Below, in pieces: positions 1-6,396 of a stretch of 10,000 nucleotides of DNA. The position numbers were made by a program, and so were the translations under genes. Numbering within the stretch: position 1 is the stretch's first letter; each line of letters starts with the position of its first letter. The stretch is from Nitrospira sp. (GTDB taxonomy: Bacteria; Nitrospirota; Nitrospiria; Nitrospirales; Nitrospiraceae). A model generated the notes under the pieces. It was given only the letters and a program-made list of their open reading frames with translations. It did not search any database and was not told where the DNA came from. The stretch is from positions 1 through 10,000 of the forward strand of contig JAIWOH010000041.1 in the NCBI GenBank assembly GCA_020216985.1, written 5' to 3'.

Positions 1-59
1 ACGCCAATAAGGCTGTTGGTTGTATTTTGAATAATGCCCTTCCTGCTCCTTGAAATACC

Positions 60-92
60 TCGGTCATCCTCAGAATTCGATATCATGACCGA
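60..92. repeat. 8-bp inverted repeat (possible operator or hairpin)
   Basis: TCGGTCAT (60-67) is the exact reverse complement of ATGACCGA (85-92), separated by 17 nt. No T-tract follows on either strand, so a terminator is not supported. The right arm overlaps the first copy of the GAATTCNATATCATG repeat. A protein-binding site or an RNA stem of the preceding transcript are both possible. Confidence 0.3.
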
Positions 93-185
93 CCATCCGA
101 TTTTTCCTATTTTTCCAGCGCTATGGCCCTTATAAAGAAAGATCTTCCAGCCTGTCAAGCGCTCTTCCTCGAATTCAATATCATG
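73..185. repeat. Imperfect 15-bp direct repeat, two copies 98 bp apart
   Basis: GAATTCGATATCATG (73-87) recurs as GAATTCAATATCATG (171-185), matching at 14 of 15 bases. Each copy is AT-rich and touches a dyad (60-92 and 183-205). The 98-bp period is close to a whole number of helical turns (about 9.3), compatible with paired sites for a DNA-binding protein. No regulator gene lies in the window, so function is inference. Confidence 0.35.
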
Positions 186-205
186 CGGAACAATGTTGTT
201 CGCAT
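183..205. promoter_or_regulatory. Imperfect palindrome, possible operator
   Basis: ATGCGGAACAA (183-193) faces TTGTTCGCAT (196-205) across 2 nt. All bases pair except G188, which would bulge, giving 5+5 pairs. The very short spacer suits a dimeric regulator site better than an RNA hairpin, which would need to open the innermost pairs. It lies about 215 bp upstream of the predicted porin -35 box, far for a simple repressor site. Confidence 0.3.
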
Positions 206-419
206 ACCGAAAAATACGCTCAGGCCGCCGCACGGCAAAATTGCATAACAAAAATCTACAGAGCATCATCGATCGCTCCGGAACCGTCTGACTTCTTAGC
301 AAGGCTCCCTCCATCCAACATCCCATTGATAACCCGGATCACAGGCACAGCAAGTGACGATGCGAGATCGGCTCCTCGCCACAATCGTCGATGATTCAAT
401 ACATTGAGGGATTGACGGA

Positions 420-448
420 TTGACAGATTTCACCGGTTTCTATACACT
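420..448 (+). promoter_or_regulatory. Sigma-70-type promoter for the porin gene
   Basis: A perfect consensus -35 box TTGACA (420-425) is followed after 17 bp by TACACT (443-448), which matches TATAAT at 4 of 6 positions. An alternative -10, TATACA (441-446), would give a short 15-bp spacer. Transcription would start near 455, leaving a leader of about 280 nt before the porin ATG. No other gene start is credible between here and 736. Confidence 0.55.
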
Positions 449-477
449 CCCCCCCACCTCGAACTTCCCAACAAAAA

Positions 478-514
478 GAGAGACCTCAGCCATGGATATG
501 GACATCGGTCTCTT
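478..514 (+). promoter_or_regulatory. Nested hairpin in the porin leader
   Basis: AGAGACC (479-485) pairs exactly with GGTCTCT (507-513), and G478-T514 can add a wobble pair. Inside it, CCAT (490-493) pairs with ATGG (498-501) around a GGAT loop. This would lie 25-60 nt into the predicted transcript. No T-tract follows, so it is not an intrinsic terminator. It matches no riboswitch class I know; a stability or regulatory role is only inference. Confidence 0.3.
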
Positions 515-735
515 GCATCCCATCCTCCCATCCTCTGTTACGACAAGTGTTTTGATCGTAGACTTCCGATGCCCCTACGTAATGAAGAAGAGACTTCGCA
601 CGGCCTTTGGAATAAACCCATTTTTTCGACACGAGTGTGTCCCTGTGCATCCAGGTGGATCCCGCCTTTTCATCAACAATGAACGGGCAGGATCTGTAAA
701 GCATCTTTAATCACTACCACAAAGGAGGCGCCATC

Positions 736-2016
736 ATGAAGATGGATCTAGTAAGGTGGTGGAGGAGGTGTGTGGTTTCGTGGACTCTCCTGGCCGTGAT
801 AGTTGGTATTGGGGCCATGATGCCTGAAGATGGTTATGCAGGGGGAACGATCAAGGCCGATGATGACAAGTGGATTTCAATCGGAATGGGCTTCAAGACA
901 AGTTTTAACGCGGTGGAAGGCGCCTCGCCTGCCGGACACTACACCAATGATTTCAAGATAGACTTTGCTCGAATCTATATTAACGGCAAAATTCACAAGT
1001 ACGTCGGGTTCGAGTTCAACACAGAGTGTTTCAACTGCGGGGTTGCTGGAGGAGCAACTATCTTCGGTGGAAACTCGACTATTGGACTGTTGGACGCGAT
1101 CGGGAAATTCGAGTTTGATGAAAAGTTCAACATCTGGGTTGGACGGCTGTTGCTGCCGAGCGAGCGCGGCGAGTTGAACGGTCCTTTCTATCATGCGACC
1201 TATGCGGGTTTCAGAACTCCGTTTTTCCCGGCGGACTTCAGCTCAAATTTCGACAACGGGGCAGGACTCTATGGTCGTGATAACGGCGCGACTCTCTGGG
1301 GAAAGATTCATCCCATGGGCACCCATTTATTGTACGCGGTTTCCGTGTCTCAGGGGTTACGAGCCGCCGCAAACAGCGGGAGCAGTTTGATGTACACCGG
1401 ACGCTTGCAGTGGAACCTGCTGAACGACGAAACCTCTCCGGGCTATTACACGTCCGGCACCTATTTTGGGACGGCCGGTGATATCCTGGCCATCGCGATC
1501 AGCGGGCAACACCAGAAAGACGGAGCAGGCAACGTCAACGCGGCGTTCGGCGTGAGCGATTTCACTGGCATGTCCATTGATCTTTTGGTGGAAAAGGTGC
1601 TTCCAAACAACTGGGGCGTCTTCACGTTTAATGGAGAATTCAAGCGATTCTGGGCTCGATATGCACTTGACGCATTTACCGCTGTGTCGCCGGTGACCGG
1701 ATTGGTGGATTGTTTCTGTATCTTCAACGGCCACTCATGGACCGTCTATGGATTGTACTTGATTCCCGCGAAGGTAGGGATCGGTCAATTCCAACCCTAT
1801 GCCCGTTTCACCTCCGTCAATCCTCTTAACAGTTCAACGCGTCAAGAATGGGAGGGCGGCGTGAATTACGTGATCGACGGCTTTAATGCGAGAATATCCG
1901 CATATTATACCTACGGCGATCTCAAAACGAAGGGAGGCCCTGCGGGGAGTTTTTCCCCCTCTGCGGCGGGAGACAAGGTCGATTCGTTCCACGTCGCCTT
2001 GCAGTTGCAGTACTGA
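736..2016 (+). CDS. Outer-membrane porin-like beta-barrel protein
   Basis: Predicted 426-residue outer-membrane channel. The start is well set: AAAGGAGG (721-728) lies 7 nt before the ATG. Residues 1-35 form a Sec signal peptide: a basic stretch (R7, R10, R11), a hydrophobic core at about 13-29, and likely cleavage after GYA (A35). The mature part is rich in alternating polar and aromatic beta-strand segments with Gly/Asn/Ser turns, and the chain ends in aromatic Tyr (VALQLQY), as expected of a BAM-inserted barrel. Length and overall pattern fit porins of the phosphate-selective/OprO-P-like type, but substrate selectivity cannot be read from sequence. Odd features are two close cysteine pairs, C98-x-x-C101 and C326-x-C328, unusual in porins, which often lack Cys. 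The gene is monocistronic: own promoter, long leader, terminator just downstream. Base composition is lower in GC than the genes after 2600. Confidence 0.8.
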   Translation: MKMDLVRWWRRCVVSWTLLAVIVGIGAMMPEDGYAGGTIKADDDKWISIGMGFKTSFNAVEGASPAGHYTNDFKIDFARIYINGKIHKYVGFEFNTECFNCGVAGGATIFGGNSTIGLLDAIGKFEFDEKFNIWVGRLLLPSERGELNGPFYHATYAGFRTPFFPADFSSNFDNGAGLYGRDNGATLWGKIHPMGTHLLYAVSVSQGLRAAANSGSSLMYTGRLQWNLLNDETSPGYYTSGTYFGTAGDILAIAISGQHQKDGAGNVNAAFGVSDFTGMSIDLLVEKVLPNNWGVFTFNGEFKRFWARYALDAFTAVSPVTGLVDCFCIFNGHSWTVYGLYLIPAKVGIGQFQPYARFTSVNPLNSSTRQEWEGGVNYVIDGFNARISAYYTYGDLKTKGGPAGSFSPSAAGDKVDSFHVALQLQY

Positions 2017-2052
2017 ATTGAACAATCGATCAAGAATCGACGACTTTCTTAC

Positions 2053-2097
2053 GAAGAGCCGATTCTAGGGCATCCGGGGTCGGCTCTTCCGTTTTTC
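2053..2097 (+). terminator. Intrinsic terminator after the porin gene
   Basis: GAAGAGCCGA (2053-2062) is the exact complement of TCGGCTCTTC (2080-2089). The 17-nt loop can close further through a few G-U pairs. A T-rich run (GTTTTTCTTC, 2091-2100) follows at once. It starts 36 nt after the porin stop codon. Confidence 0.85.
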
Positions 2098-2100
2098 TTC

Positions 2101-2520
2101 CCTTGCCGCCAAACAGCGCGAAATCCTCTTAAAAAAACTAAACCATCCGAATTCCGAGTTGATCGGTGCGCCTGGTTTCAATGAGCGTTCTACGGCGGCA
2201 ATCGAGGGGACAGCTCTGGGACCAACGATTGAGCCGATGACCTGACGTGCTTTGTGAAACGTTGGGAATGAACGGGGGTGGATCTCGTCCTTTTAAGACA
2301 ACTGAGTGATGTCTGACAGACCTGCTTTCTGTTAAGGTACGCGACCACGCCGATCATTCTTCACGGCTTGACCCCAATCAGACAGAGAAGCGGCAGATGA
2401 GCTTCTCTCTCGAGACAACGATCGTCATGGGCACAATGAGTCTTGTGCGCGTTTGTTTTAAGAAGACCCTTTTTGTTAGACTGTCGCGCTGTGTTCTTTT
2501 TTAACCCGTCAACCAAGAGT
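2101..2520. other. Intergenic region with two small dyads
   Basis: No gene is supported here; frames crossing it lack ribosome sites and family resemblance. Two symmetric elements are visible: an 11-nt dyad GTCTGACAGAC (2311-2321), and an 8-bp stem AGAGAAGC / GCTTCTCT (2384-2391 with 2401-2408, 9-nt loop) without a T-tract. A possible promoter for the lipoprotein gene lies near 2453-2482. A small RNA cannot be excluded, but nothing marks one. Confidence 0.5.
2453..2482 (+). promoter_or_regulatory. Possible promoter for the 2521 lipoprotein gene
   Basis: TTGTTT (2453-2458) and TAGACT (2477-2482) are spaced by 18 bp, each matching consensus at about 4 of 6 positions. Transcription from about 2490 would give a leader near 30 nt to the ATG at 2521. 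If used, it rules out the longer frame beginning at 2443. Confidence 0.4.
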
Positions 2521-3411
2521 ATGACCATGCGCGTCGTTGATCGCCCGCTTGTCTCTTCTTTTCGCTTTGTTCTTGTGACGGGATGTCTCACGTTTTTTCT
2601 CGCCGGCTGTGCCGGCATGAAGACCCCTGTCACCACTGTTTACGAAGAGAGTCGGGGCGCCGTGTTGCTTGAGACCGTACGGGATAAATCATTCCAAGCG
2701 GCTCACCCCATTAAGCTCGATGAAGCGACGATCGCCAACGTCTTGCGCGGCGTTCATACCAAAGAGAAACCGGGGCTGGTGCTGTTGCTCGGCAAAGCCC
2801 TGATGGCGGCCAACCTGAGCGACATCAGGACCTTTTCAGAAGATGACATCGCACTCTTGGCGCCGCACATTTCCGCCGCGCTCGCGCAGGCCGCTCCGAA
2901 CCAACAGGTCGCGTTCCGATTGTATTACGCGCCGGAAGGGCAGGTTCGCGCGTCCAAAGGACAGGATGTCAGGGAAGTCACCGCGGGGTATCTCTTCGCG
3001 GAGGGACTTTCCCTCAACTTGACGCTGACACATTATCGGTACCGCCCCGGAAAAATCGACAAGACACAACCCCACCAGCTTCCCGATCCTGACGGCCTGC
3101 GCAATCGCGAAGTGCGATTTATTCCCGAAAAGGCGTTGCGGAGGGAAATCGGCTCATCGAGCTGGTTCGGCGGATCGGATGACCGAACGGCGGTCGTCGA
3201 TTACCAACTTCTCAACAGACTCCTCGCCTCGCCATTCGCCGCTCAATCTGTCTCCCCGACCCCGGCAATCGGCGGACAACCGGCGCAACCGATGCCGGGT
3301 GCAACCGACATGGAGCTGCGCGCCTTCAGAGAAGAGTTAAAAGCCATGCAAAAAAAACTGGCCGAGCAAGAAGCTGAACTGGAACGGCTGAGACAGTCGT
3401 CGGGGAAATAA
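2521..3411 (+). CDS. Outer-membrane lipoprotein with C-terminal coiled coil
   Basis: A 296-residue lipoprotein of unrecognised family. The frame is open from 2443, but the signal peptide fits a start at 2521 (or the ATG at 2527): a short N-region, a hydrophobic core at about 14-27 and lipobox LAGC with the lipidated cysteine at C30. The residue after it is Ala, not Asp, which by the E. coli rule predicts outer-membrane sorting. The ribosome site is weak (AAGAG just before 2521). The mature protein has a folded part to about residue 235, including a beta-rich section with FRLYYAPEG and GYLFAEG. A Pro/Gln/Gly-rich linker follows, then a heptad-like, highly charged coiled coil over about 262-293. 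The layout suggests a periplasmic envelope protein that docks or oligomerises through its tail. No catalytic motif is visible. It appears to be transcribed alone. Confidence 0.75.
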   Translation: MTMRVVDRPLVSSFRFVLVTGCLTFFLAGCAGMKTPVTTVYEESRGAVLLETVRDKSFQAAHPIKLDEATIANVLRGVHTKEKPGLVLLLGKALMAANLSDIRTFSEDDIALLAPHISAALAQAAPNQQVAFRLYYAPEGQVRASKGQDVREVTAGYLFAEGLSLNLTLTHYRYRPGKIDKTQPHQLPDPDGLRNREVRFIPEKALRREIGSSSWFGGSDDRTAVVDYQLLNRLLASPFAAQSVSPTPAIGGQPAQPMPGATDMELRAFREELKAMQKKLAEQEAELERLRQSSGK

Positions 3412-3642
3412 GCGCCTCGTGCGACCGCCCCGACTCCCCCTCCGCAATACTGTCGTTATTCTCCCCTAAAGAAGTGTAGGACCATGTCGTCAATGACCTA
3501 CGAACGCCGCGCGGCTTTGCGAACGAGCGTTATACATAAAGTCAGCTGAAACCGCTCCTATTCGCTTCACACTGAGAAGGCATGGGTATTGCTCAATTAC
3601 CGCCGAGCAGACCCGACGATTCTCTTAATGGGCGAGGCGGCC

Positions 3643-4101
3643 ATGTGGGAAAGCAAGAAATGGATGGATAAACCGAACGGCGAACCGTTCACCATTCTCG
3701 GCAAGGATGTGGTCTTCAAAGGGATCGCCCGTTTCGAGGGCGTCGTTCAACTCGACAGCCGCTTCGAAGGCGATATTCACACGACGGGAACGATCATGAT
3801 CGGCGAGCACGCGGTCGTTCGCGGCACGCTCAATGTCGGCACATTAATCTGCAGCGGCAAGATTAAAGGAACCGTCACGGCAAGCCAAAAAATCCATCTC
3901 CTCAAGCAAGCCGTCCTCATCGGTGATGTCCGCACACCGGTGTTGCTGATAGAAGAAGAGGCCTACTTCAAGGGACTCAGCGACATGGGAACCCATCCTT
4001 TTGAAGCGGAGCCCACCGCCGACATCCAGACGCTGCCCGTCACGGTCGAACAGCCGGAAGTTTCTCCATCTCTGCTCATCGAAGGTGTCACTCGCAGCTA
4101 G
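3643..4101 (+). CDS. Bactofilin (polymer-forming cytoskeletal protein)
   Basis: Bactofilins assemble spontaneously into beta-helical filaments, usually at the inner face of the inner membrane, and help organise cell-wall synthesis, shape or polar structures. The core (about residues 16-115) shows the short repeating Gly-hydrophobic rungs typical of the family (DUF583): ILGKDVVFKG, RFEGDIHTTG, IMIGEHAVVRG, GKIKGTV and VLIGDV. The tail from about 120 is Pro/Glu-rich and probably disordered. Length (152 residues) is normal. There is no signal peptide, as expected. The start is uncertain: I chose ATG 3643, with GAGG 5 nt upstream (3634-3637). ATG 3628 has no ribosome site, and TTG 3589 has AGAAGG 8 nt upstream and would add 18 residues. 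The M23 peptidase often linked to bactofilins is absent here. The 231 nt before it show no clear promoter or terminator. Confidence 0.85.
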   Translation: MWESKKWMDKPNGEPFTILGKDVVFKGIARFEGVVQLDSRFEGDIHTTGTIMIGEHAVVRGTLNVGTLICSGKIKGTVTASQKIHLLKQAVLIGDVRTPVLLIEEEAYFKGLSDMGTHPFEAEPTADIQTLPVTVEQPEVSPSLLIEGVTRS

Positions 4102-4156
4102 CTCTCTTCGCAACCCCCACAAACTTCCGAGGAACGGCCGACCTGTCGTCAACGTC

Positions 4157-4185
4157 TTGCGCCCATGGTATCGATCTCCTAGAAT
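4157..4185 (+). promoter_or_regulatory. Probable promoter for the 4273 gene
   Basis: TTGCGC (4157-4162) and TAGAAT (4180-4185, 5 of 6 to consensus) are 17 bp apart. Transcription near 4192 would leave a leader of about 80 nt. It lies just after the bactofilin gene and may also drive the pxp genes if transcripts pass the hairpin at 4872-4917. Confidence 0.45.
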
Positions 4186-4229
4186 GCGACTCGCTTGTGA
4201 AACCGCGAGCGATCCTATCGTCAATCAGA

Positions 4230-4248
4230 GGCGCCCTTGGTCGGCGCC
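4230..4248 (+). repeat. Small GC hairpin in the 4273 leader
   Basis: GGCGCC occurs at 4230-4235 and again at 4243-4248. Being self-complementary, the copies can form a 6-bp stem with a 7-nt loop (CTTGGTC). It sits 13 nt upstream of the GGAGG ribosome site and leaves that site free. No regulatory class is recognised. Confidence 0.25.
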
Positions 4249-4272
4249 ATAACTACAACATGGAGGTATGGC

Positions 4273-4857
4273 ATGAAAGCAGTGAACGGTGTCGCGGCTG
4301 TGACCATGGCGTCGGCTCTCTTATTCGGCATGACGTCGCACCCTCCCGCCGAAGCCGGCACGGTTGAGTCGCTGGTCATGGTGGACGCGAAGGGAAAGAC
4401 GCTCGGCCCCATCGTCGAGTTTGCCGGTCCCTTCTTTAAGCTGCCCCTTGTTCCGTTCAAAGTCGGCGACTCCGTCTTCGTTCTTTCCATCTTCAAGAAC
4501 AAGATCGCCGGAAGCGGGAATCCGGTCAACCTGTATTTCGACAACCGACGGTGCGACCATAAAACCGGTCAAGCCGTCGCCGCTTTGGACGAAATCGTCA
4601 CAAAAGAAGCGGTACGAGACGAGACGTTTTGGTCTTTCGTCGGTGCGGACGGGAAAACAGTGTATGTGCCGACGCCCAAGGCGCAGCCGATCAAAGCCTT
4701 CAAGGTTCAGTCCAGGCTTTACGTGGAGCCGAACGGAGAGGTCGAGTGTCAGGAATACCCGAAATTCATTCCCACGGCCATTCCGGCGACCGCCATCGAA
4801 AACTTGTTGGACACGTTTACGCCGCCGTTCTCGGTCGACGCCGCCGTCAAGAAATGA
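4273..4857 (+). CDS. Exported protein of unknown function
   Basis: A 194-residue protein I do not recognise. The start at 4273 is preferred over an upstream in-frame TTG (4237) because GGAGG (4262-4266) lies 6 nt before the ATG and the signal peptide begins there. Residues 1-28 form a Sec signal (K2, hydrophobic core 7-20) with likely cleavage after AEA (A28). The mature part is beta-rich with hydrophobic, Pro-containing segments (GPFFKLPLVPFKVGD) and no transmembrane helix. It has just two cysteines, C94 and C159, which could form one disulfide in the periplasm. No catalytic motif is visible. It has its own probable promoter and is followed after 72 nt by pxpB, separated by a strong hairpin, so a functional link to oxoproline use is not established. 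Confidence 0.7.
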   Translation: MKAVNGVAAVTMASALLFGMTSHPPAEAGTVESLVMVDAKGKTLGPIVEFAGPFFKLPLVPFKVGDSVFVLSIFKNKIAGSGNPVNLYFDNRRCDHKTGQAVAALDEIVTKEAVRDETFWSFVGADGKTVYVPTPKAQPIKAFKVQSRLYVEPNGEVECQEYPKFIPTAIPATAIENLLDTFTPPFSVDAAVKK

Positions 4858-4871
4858 CCGGCGATTCAAAC

Positions 4872-4917
4872 GGCTGAAGCCGGGCGCGACAGCAATACAC
4901 GTCGCCCCCGGCCAGCC
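4872..4917 (+). terminator. Strong GC-rich hairpin between the 4273 gene and pxpB
   Basis: GCCGGGCGCGAC (4879-4890) pairs with GTCGCCCCCGGC (4901-4912) at 11 of 12 positions around a 10-nt loop. GGCT (4872-4875) with AGCC (4914-4917) extends the stem past a small internal loop. No T-tract follows on the + strand, so it is not a textbook intrinsic terminator. It could be a weak or factor-assisted terminator, an mRNA stability element, or a structure limiting translation of pxpB, whose ATG is only 12 nt beyond it. The structure is clear; its role is not. Confidence 0.5.
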
Positions 4918-4929
4918 TTGGCTCGCGTC

Positions 4930-5643
4930 ATGCGTCTCATTCCGCTCGGAGACTCGGCCGTCACCGTGGAACTTGGGGAGGCGATCGATCCCGACGTCAA
5001 CGCCCTCGTCGTCGCCTATGCGAACAGGATCATCGAGCAAGGTTGGAACGGCATCGTGGACGTCGTCCCGACCTATCGGTCGATCACCGTTCATTACGAT
5101 CCGATTCAGTGGGACTTGACCGCCCTGACCGACCGGTTGCTGGCCCTGCCTTGCCCGTATCCGCATGAAGCGGGGTCACAGGGGGCGCTGCACGACATAC
5201 CCGTCTTGTACGGTGGCGACCATGGGCCAGACTTGGAAGGCGTAGCGTCTTTCGCGGGACTGGAACCATCGGAGGTCATCACCTTGCATGCCTCCGTTTG
5301 CTATCGTGTCTATATGCTTGGGTTCACCCCTGGCTTCCCCTATCTGGGATTGCTCCCCGAAAAATTGGCGATGCCTCGACTCCCGACGCCACGCCCGAGC
5401 GTCCCGCCCGGATCGGTCGGCCTCGCCAACCGCCAGACCGGCATCTATCCGATCGCGACTCCGGGAGGCTGGAGACTGATCGGCCGAACCCCCATCTCCC
5501 TGTATCGCCGGACCGGCCTCGATCCCTTTTTACTCAAGCCGGGCGACCAGGTCCGATTCCGATCAATTGATGAGACTGAGTTCGAACGGCTCAGCTGTGA
5601 AATGGCTCATGAACACGATCGACCTCAACAGCGACCTCGGTGA
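4930..5643 (+). CDS. pxpB: 5-oxoprolinase subunit PxpB (KipI family)
   Basis: PxpB works with PxpC and PxpA in the cytoplasm to hydrolyse 5-oxoproline to L-glutamate using ATP. It belongs to the KipI/allophanate-hydrolase subunit 1 family, which also includes the B. subtilis KinA inhibitor. The ATG at 4930 gives the usual family N-terminus MRLIPLGDSAV and 237 residues, a normal length. A TTG at 4918 would add four residues and fall against the hairpin. Family signatures are intact: GFTPGFPYLG at 131-140, a PR-x-x-VPPGSVG stretch after it, and PGGWRLIGRTP at 178-188. No good ribosome site precedes the start, and a GC hairpin ends 12 nt upstream, so translation may be restrained. The 3' end overlaps pxpA by 35 nt, suggesting coupled translation. 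Confidence 0.93.
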   Translation: MRLIPLGDSAVTVELGEAIDPDVNALVVAYANRIIEQGWNGIVDVVPTYRSITVHYDPIQWDLTALTDRLLALPCPYPHEAGSQGALHDIPVLYGGDHGPDLEGVASFAGLEPSEVITLHASVCYRVYMLGFTPGFPYLGLLPEKLAMPRLPTPRPSVPPGSVGLANRQTGIYPIATPGGWRLIGRTPISLYRRTGLDPFLLKPGDQVRFRSIDETEFERLSCEMAHEHDRPQQRPR

Positions 5644-6370
5644 GTACGACGGCGAAGAATTTCGGCTCCGCGAAGCCGAACTGATGCCGCTCATCACATC
5701 GGTCAACATCGCCTGTGGCGCACACGCCGGCAATCCGACCCTCATGCGCCGGACCGCACGACTGGCCGCCGAACATGGCGTGGCGATCGGAGCCCATCCT
5801 GGCTTTCCCGACAAGGGGGACTTCGGCCGAGACGACCGTCGCGCATCCCTCGATGAAGTGGCGTCATTGGTCCTCGAACAACTCTCCGCCCTGTCGCAGG
5901 TCTTGAGAGAAGAACGTCTGCCTCTGCGCCACGTCAAGCCTCATGGCGCGCTCTATCACTTCGTAAGTTGGAACGGTGACGCCGCCGAATCATTCGTCCA
6001 AACCGTGGCGGCCTTCAATCGCCGGCTGCTGATCGTCGCTCCCGCCGGTTCCGTCTTGATCGCGAGCGCGGAGCGAGCCGGCCTGGGAGTCGTACGAGAA
6101 GCTTTTGTCGATCGCGCCTACCGGGCCGACGGCACCCTCGTGCCTCGTTCTCATCCCGATGCCCTGCTCACGACCGATCGACACATTCTCCGCCGATTGG
6201 GCGAGATCCTTGACGGCTTCGTGACCAGTGCCGAAGGGTATCGCGTGCTCCTCCGCGCCGACAGTCTGTGCATCCATGCTGACACGCCGCGGAGCGTCGA
6301 ACTCGCCCGCCTCATTCGAACGGAACTTGAATCGGCGGGATACCGACTCGCCCCTCCGACACGTCTTTAA
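5609..6370 (+). CDS. pxpA: 5-oxoprolinase subunit PxpA (LamB/YcsF family)
   Basis: PxpA is the LamB/YcsF-family subunit of the 5-oxoprolinase complex, thought to act on the substrate activated by PxpBC. I chose ATG 5609 over the frame opening at 5567 because it yields the family N-terminus MNTIDLNSDLGE and 253 residues, the usual length. Motifs in order are DLNSDLGE (5-12), NIACGAHAGN (33-42), GAHPGFPDKGDFGR (61-74) and HVKPHGALY (108-116). EAF-x-DRAY with GTLVPR follows, then CIHADTP near the C-terminus. From memory, common forms are NIACGFHAGD and C-(V/I)-HGDTP, so this copy has F to A, D to N and G to A changes at otherwise conserved sites. The proposed acid/base framework (D, H, K, H) is kept, so activity is likely. 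The start lies 35 nt inside pxpB, and pxpC follows after 26 nt. Confidence 0.93.
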   Translation: MNTIDLNSDLGEYDGEEFRLREAELMPLITSVNIACGAHAGNPTLMRRTARLAAEHGVAIGAHPGFPDKGDFGRDDRRASLDEVASLVLEQLSALSQVLREERLPLRHVKPHGALYHFVSWNGDAAESFVQTVAAFNRRLLIVAPAGSVLIASAERAGLGVVREAFVDRAYRADGTLVPRSHPDALLTTDRHILRRLGEILDGFVTSAEGYRVLLRADSLCIHADTPRSVELARLIRTELESAGYRLAPPTRL

Positions 6371-6396
6371 CGGCCATCTCCCGGATCGAGAAGAGG

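Larger units (their letters stand above)
1..735. other. Non-coding left edge and porin leader
   Basis: No convincing gene is visible here. An open frame at 420-710 (96 codons, TTG start) begins inside the -35 box of a strong promoter, has no ribosome site and resembles no protein family, so I treat it as chance. The stretch holds two small dyads and an imperfect direct repeat (60-205), a promoter (420-448) and a leader of about 280 nt before the porin start at 736. It is visibly more AT-rich than the genes after about 2600. The gene to the left is outside the window, so part of 1-400 may serve it. Confidence 0.6.

Noticed and set aside
420..710. 96-codon open frame before the porin gene
   Set aside because: It begins inside a consensus -35 box, uses TTG, has no ribosome site and resembles nothing known.
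2443..2520. Upstream extension of the lipoprotein frame
   Set aside because: It places 26 extra residues before the signal peptide and overlaps the likely promoter; a start at 2521 or 2527 fits the lipobox distance better.
3516..3540. Possible promoter before the bactofilin gene (TATACA at 3531)
   Set aside because: No -35 box lies at a workable distance, so it was not listed.
4364..5119. 251-codon open frame on the plus strand
   Set aside because: It is out of frame with two better-supported genes and its product is Arg/Ser/Pro-rich without any family motif.
4321..5166. 281-codon open frame on the minus strand
   Set aside because: It runs antisense across the 4273 gene, the hairpin and the start of pxpB; Arg/Gly-rich low-complexity product typical of a shadow frame in GC-rich DNA.
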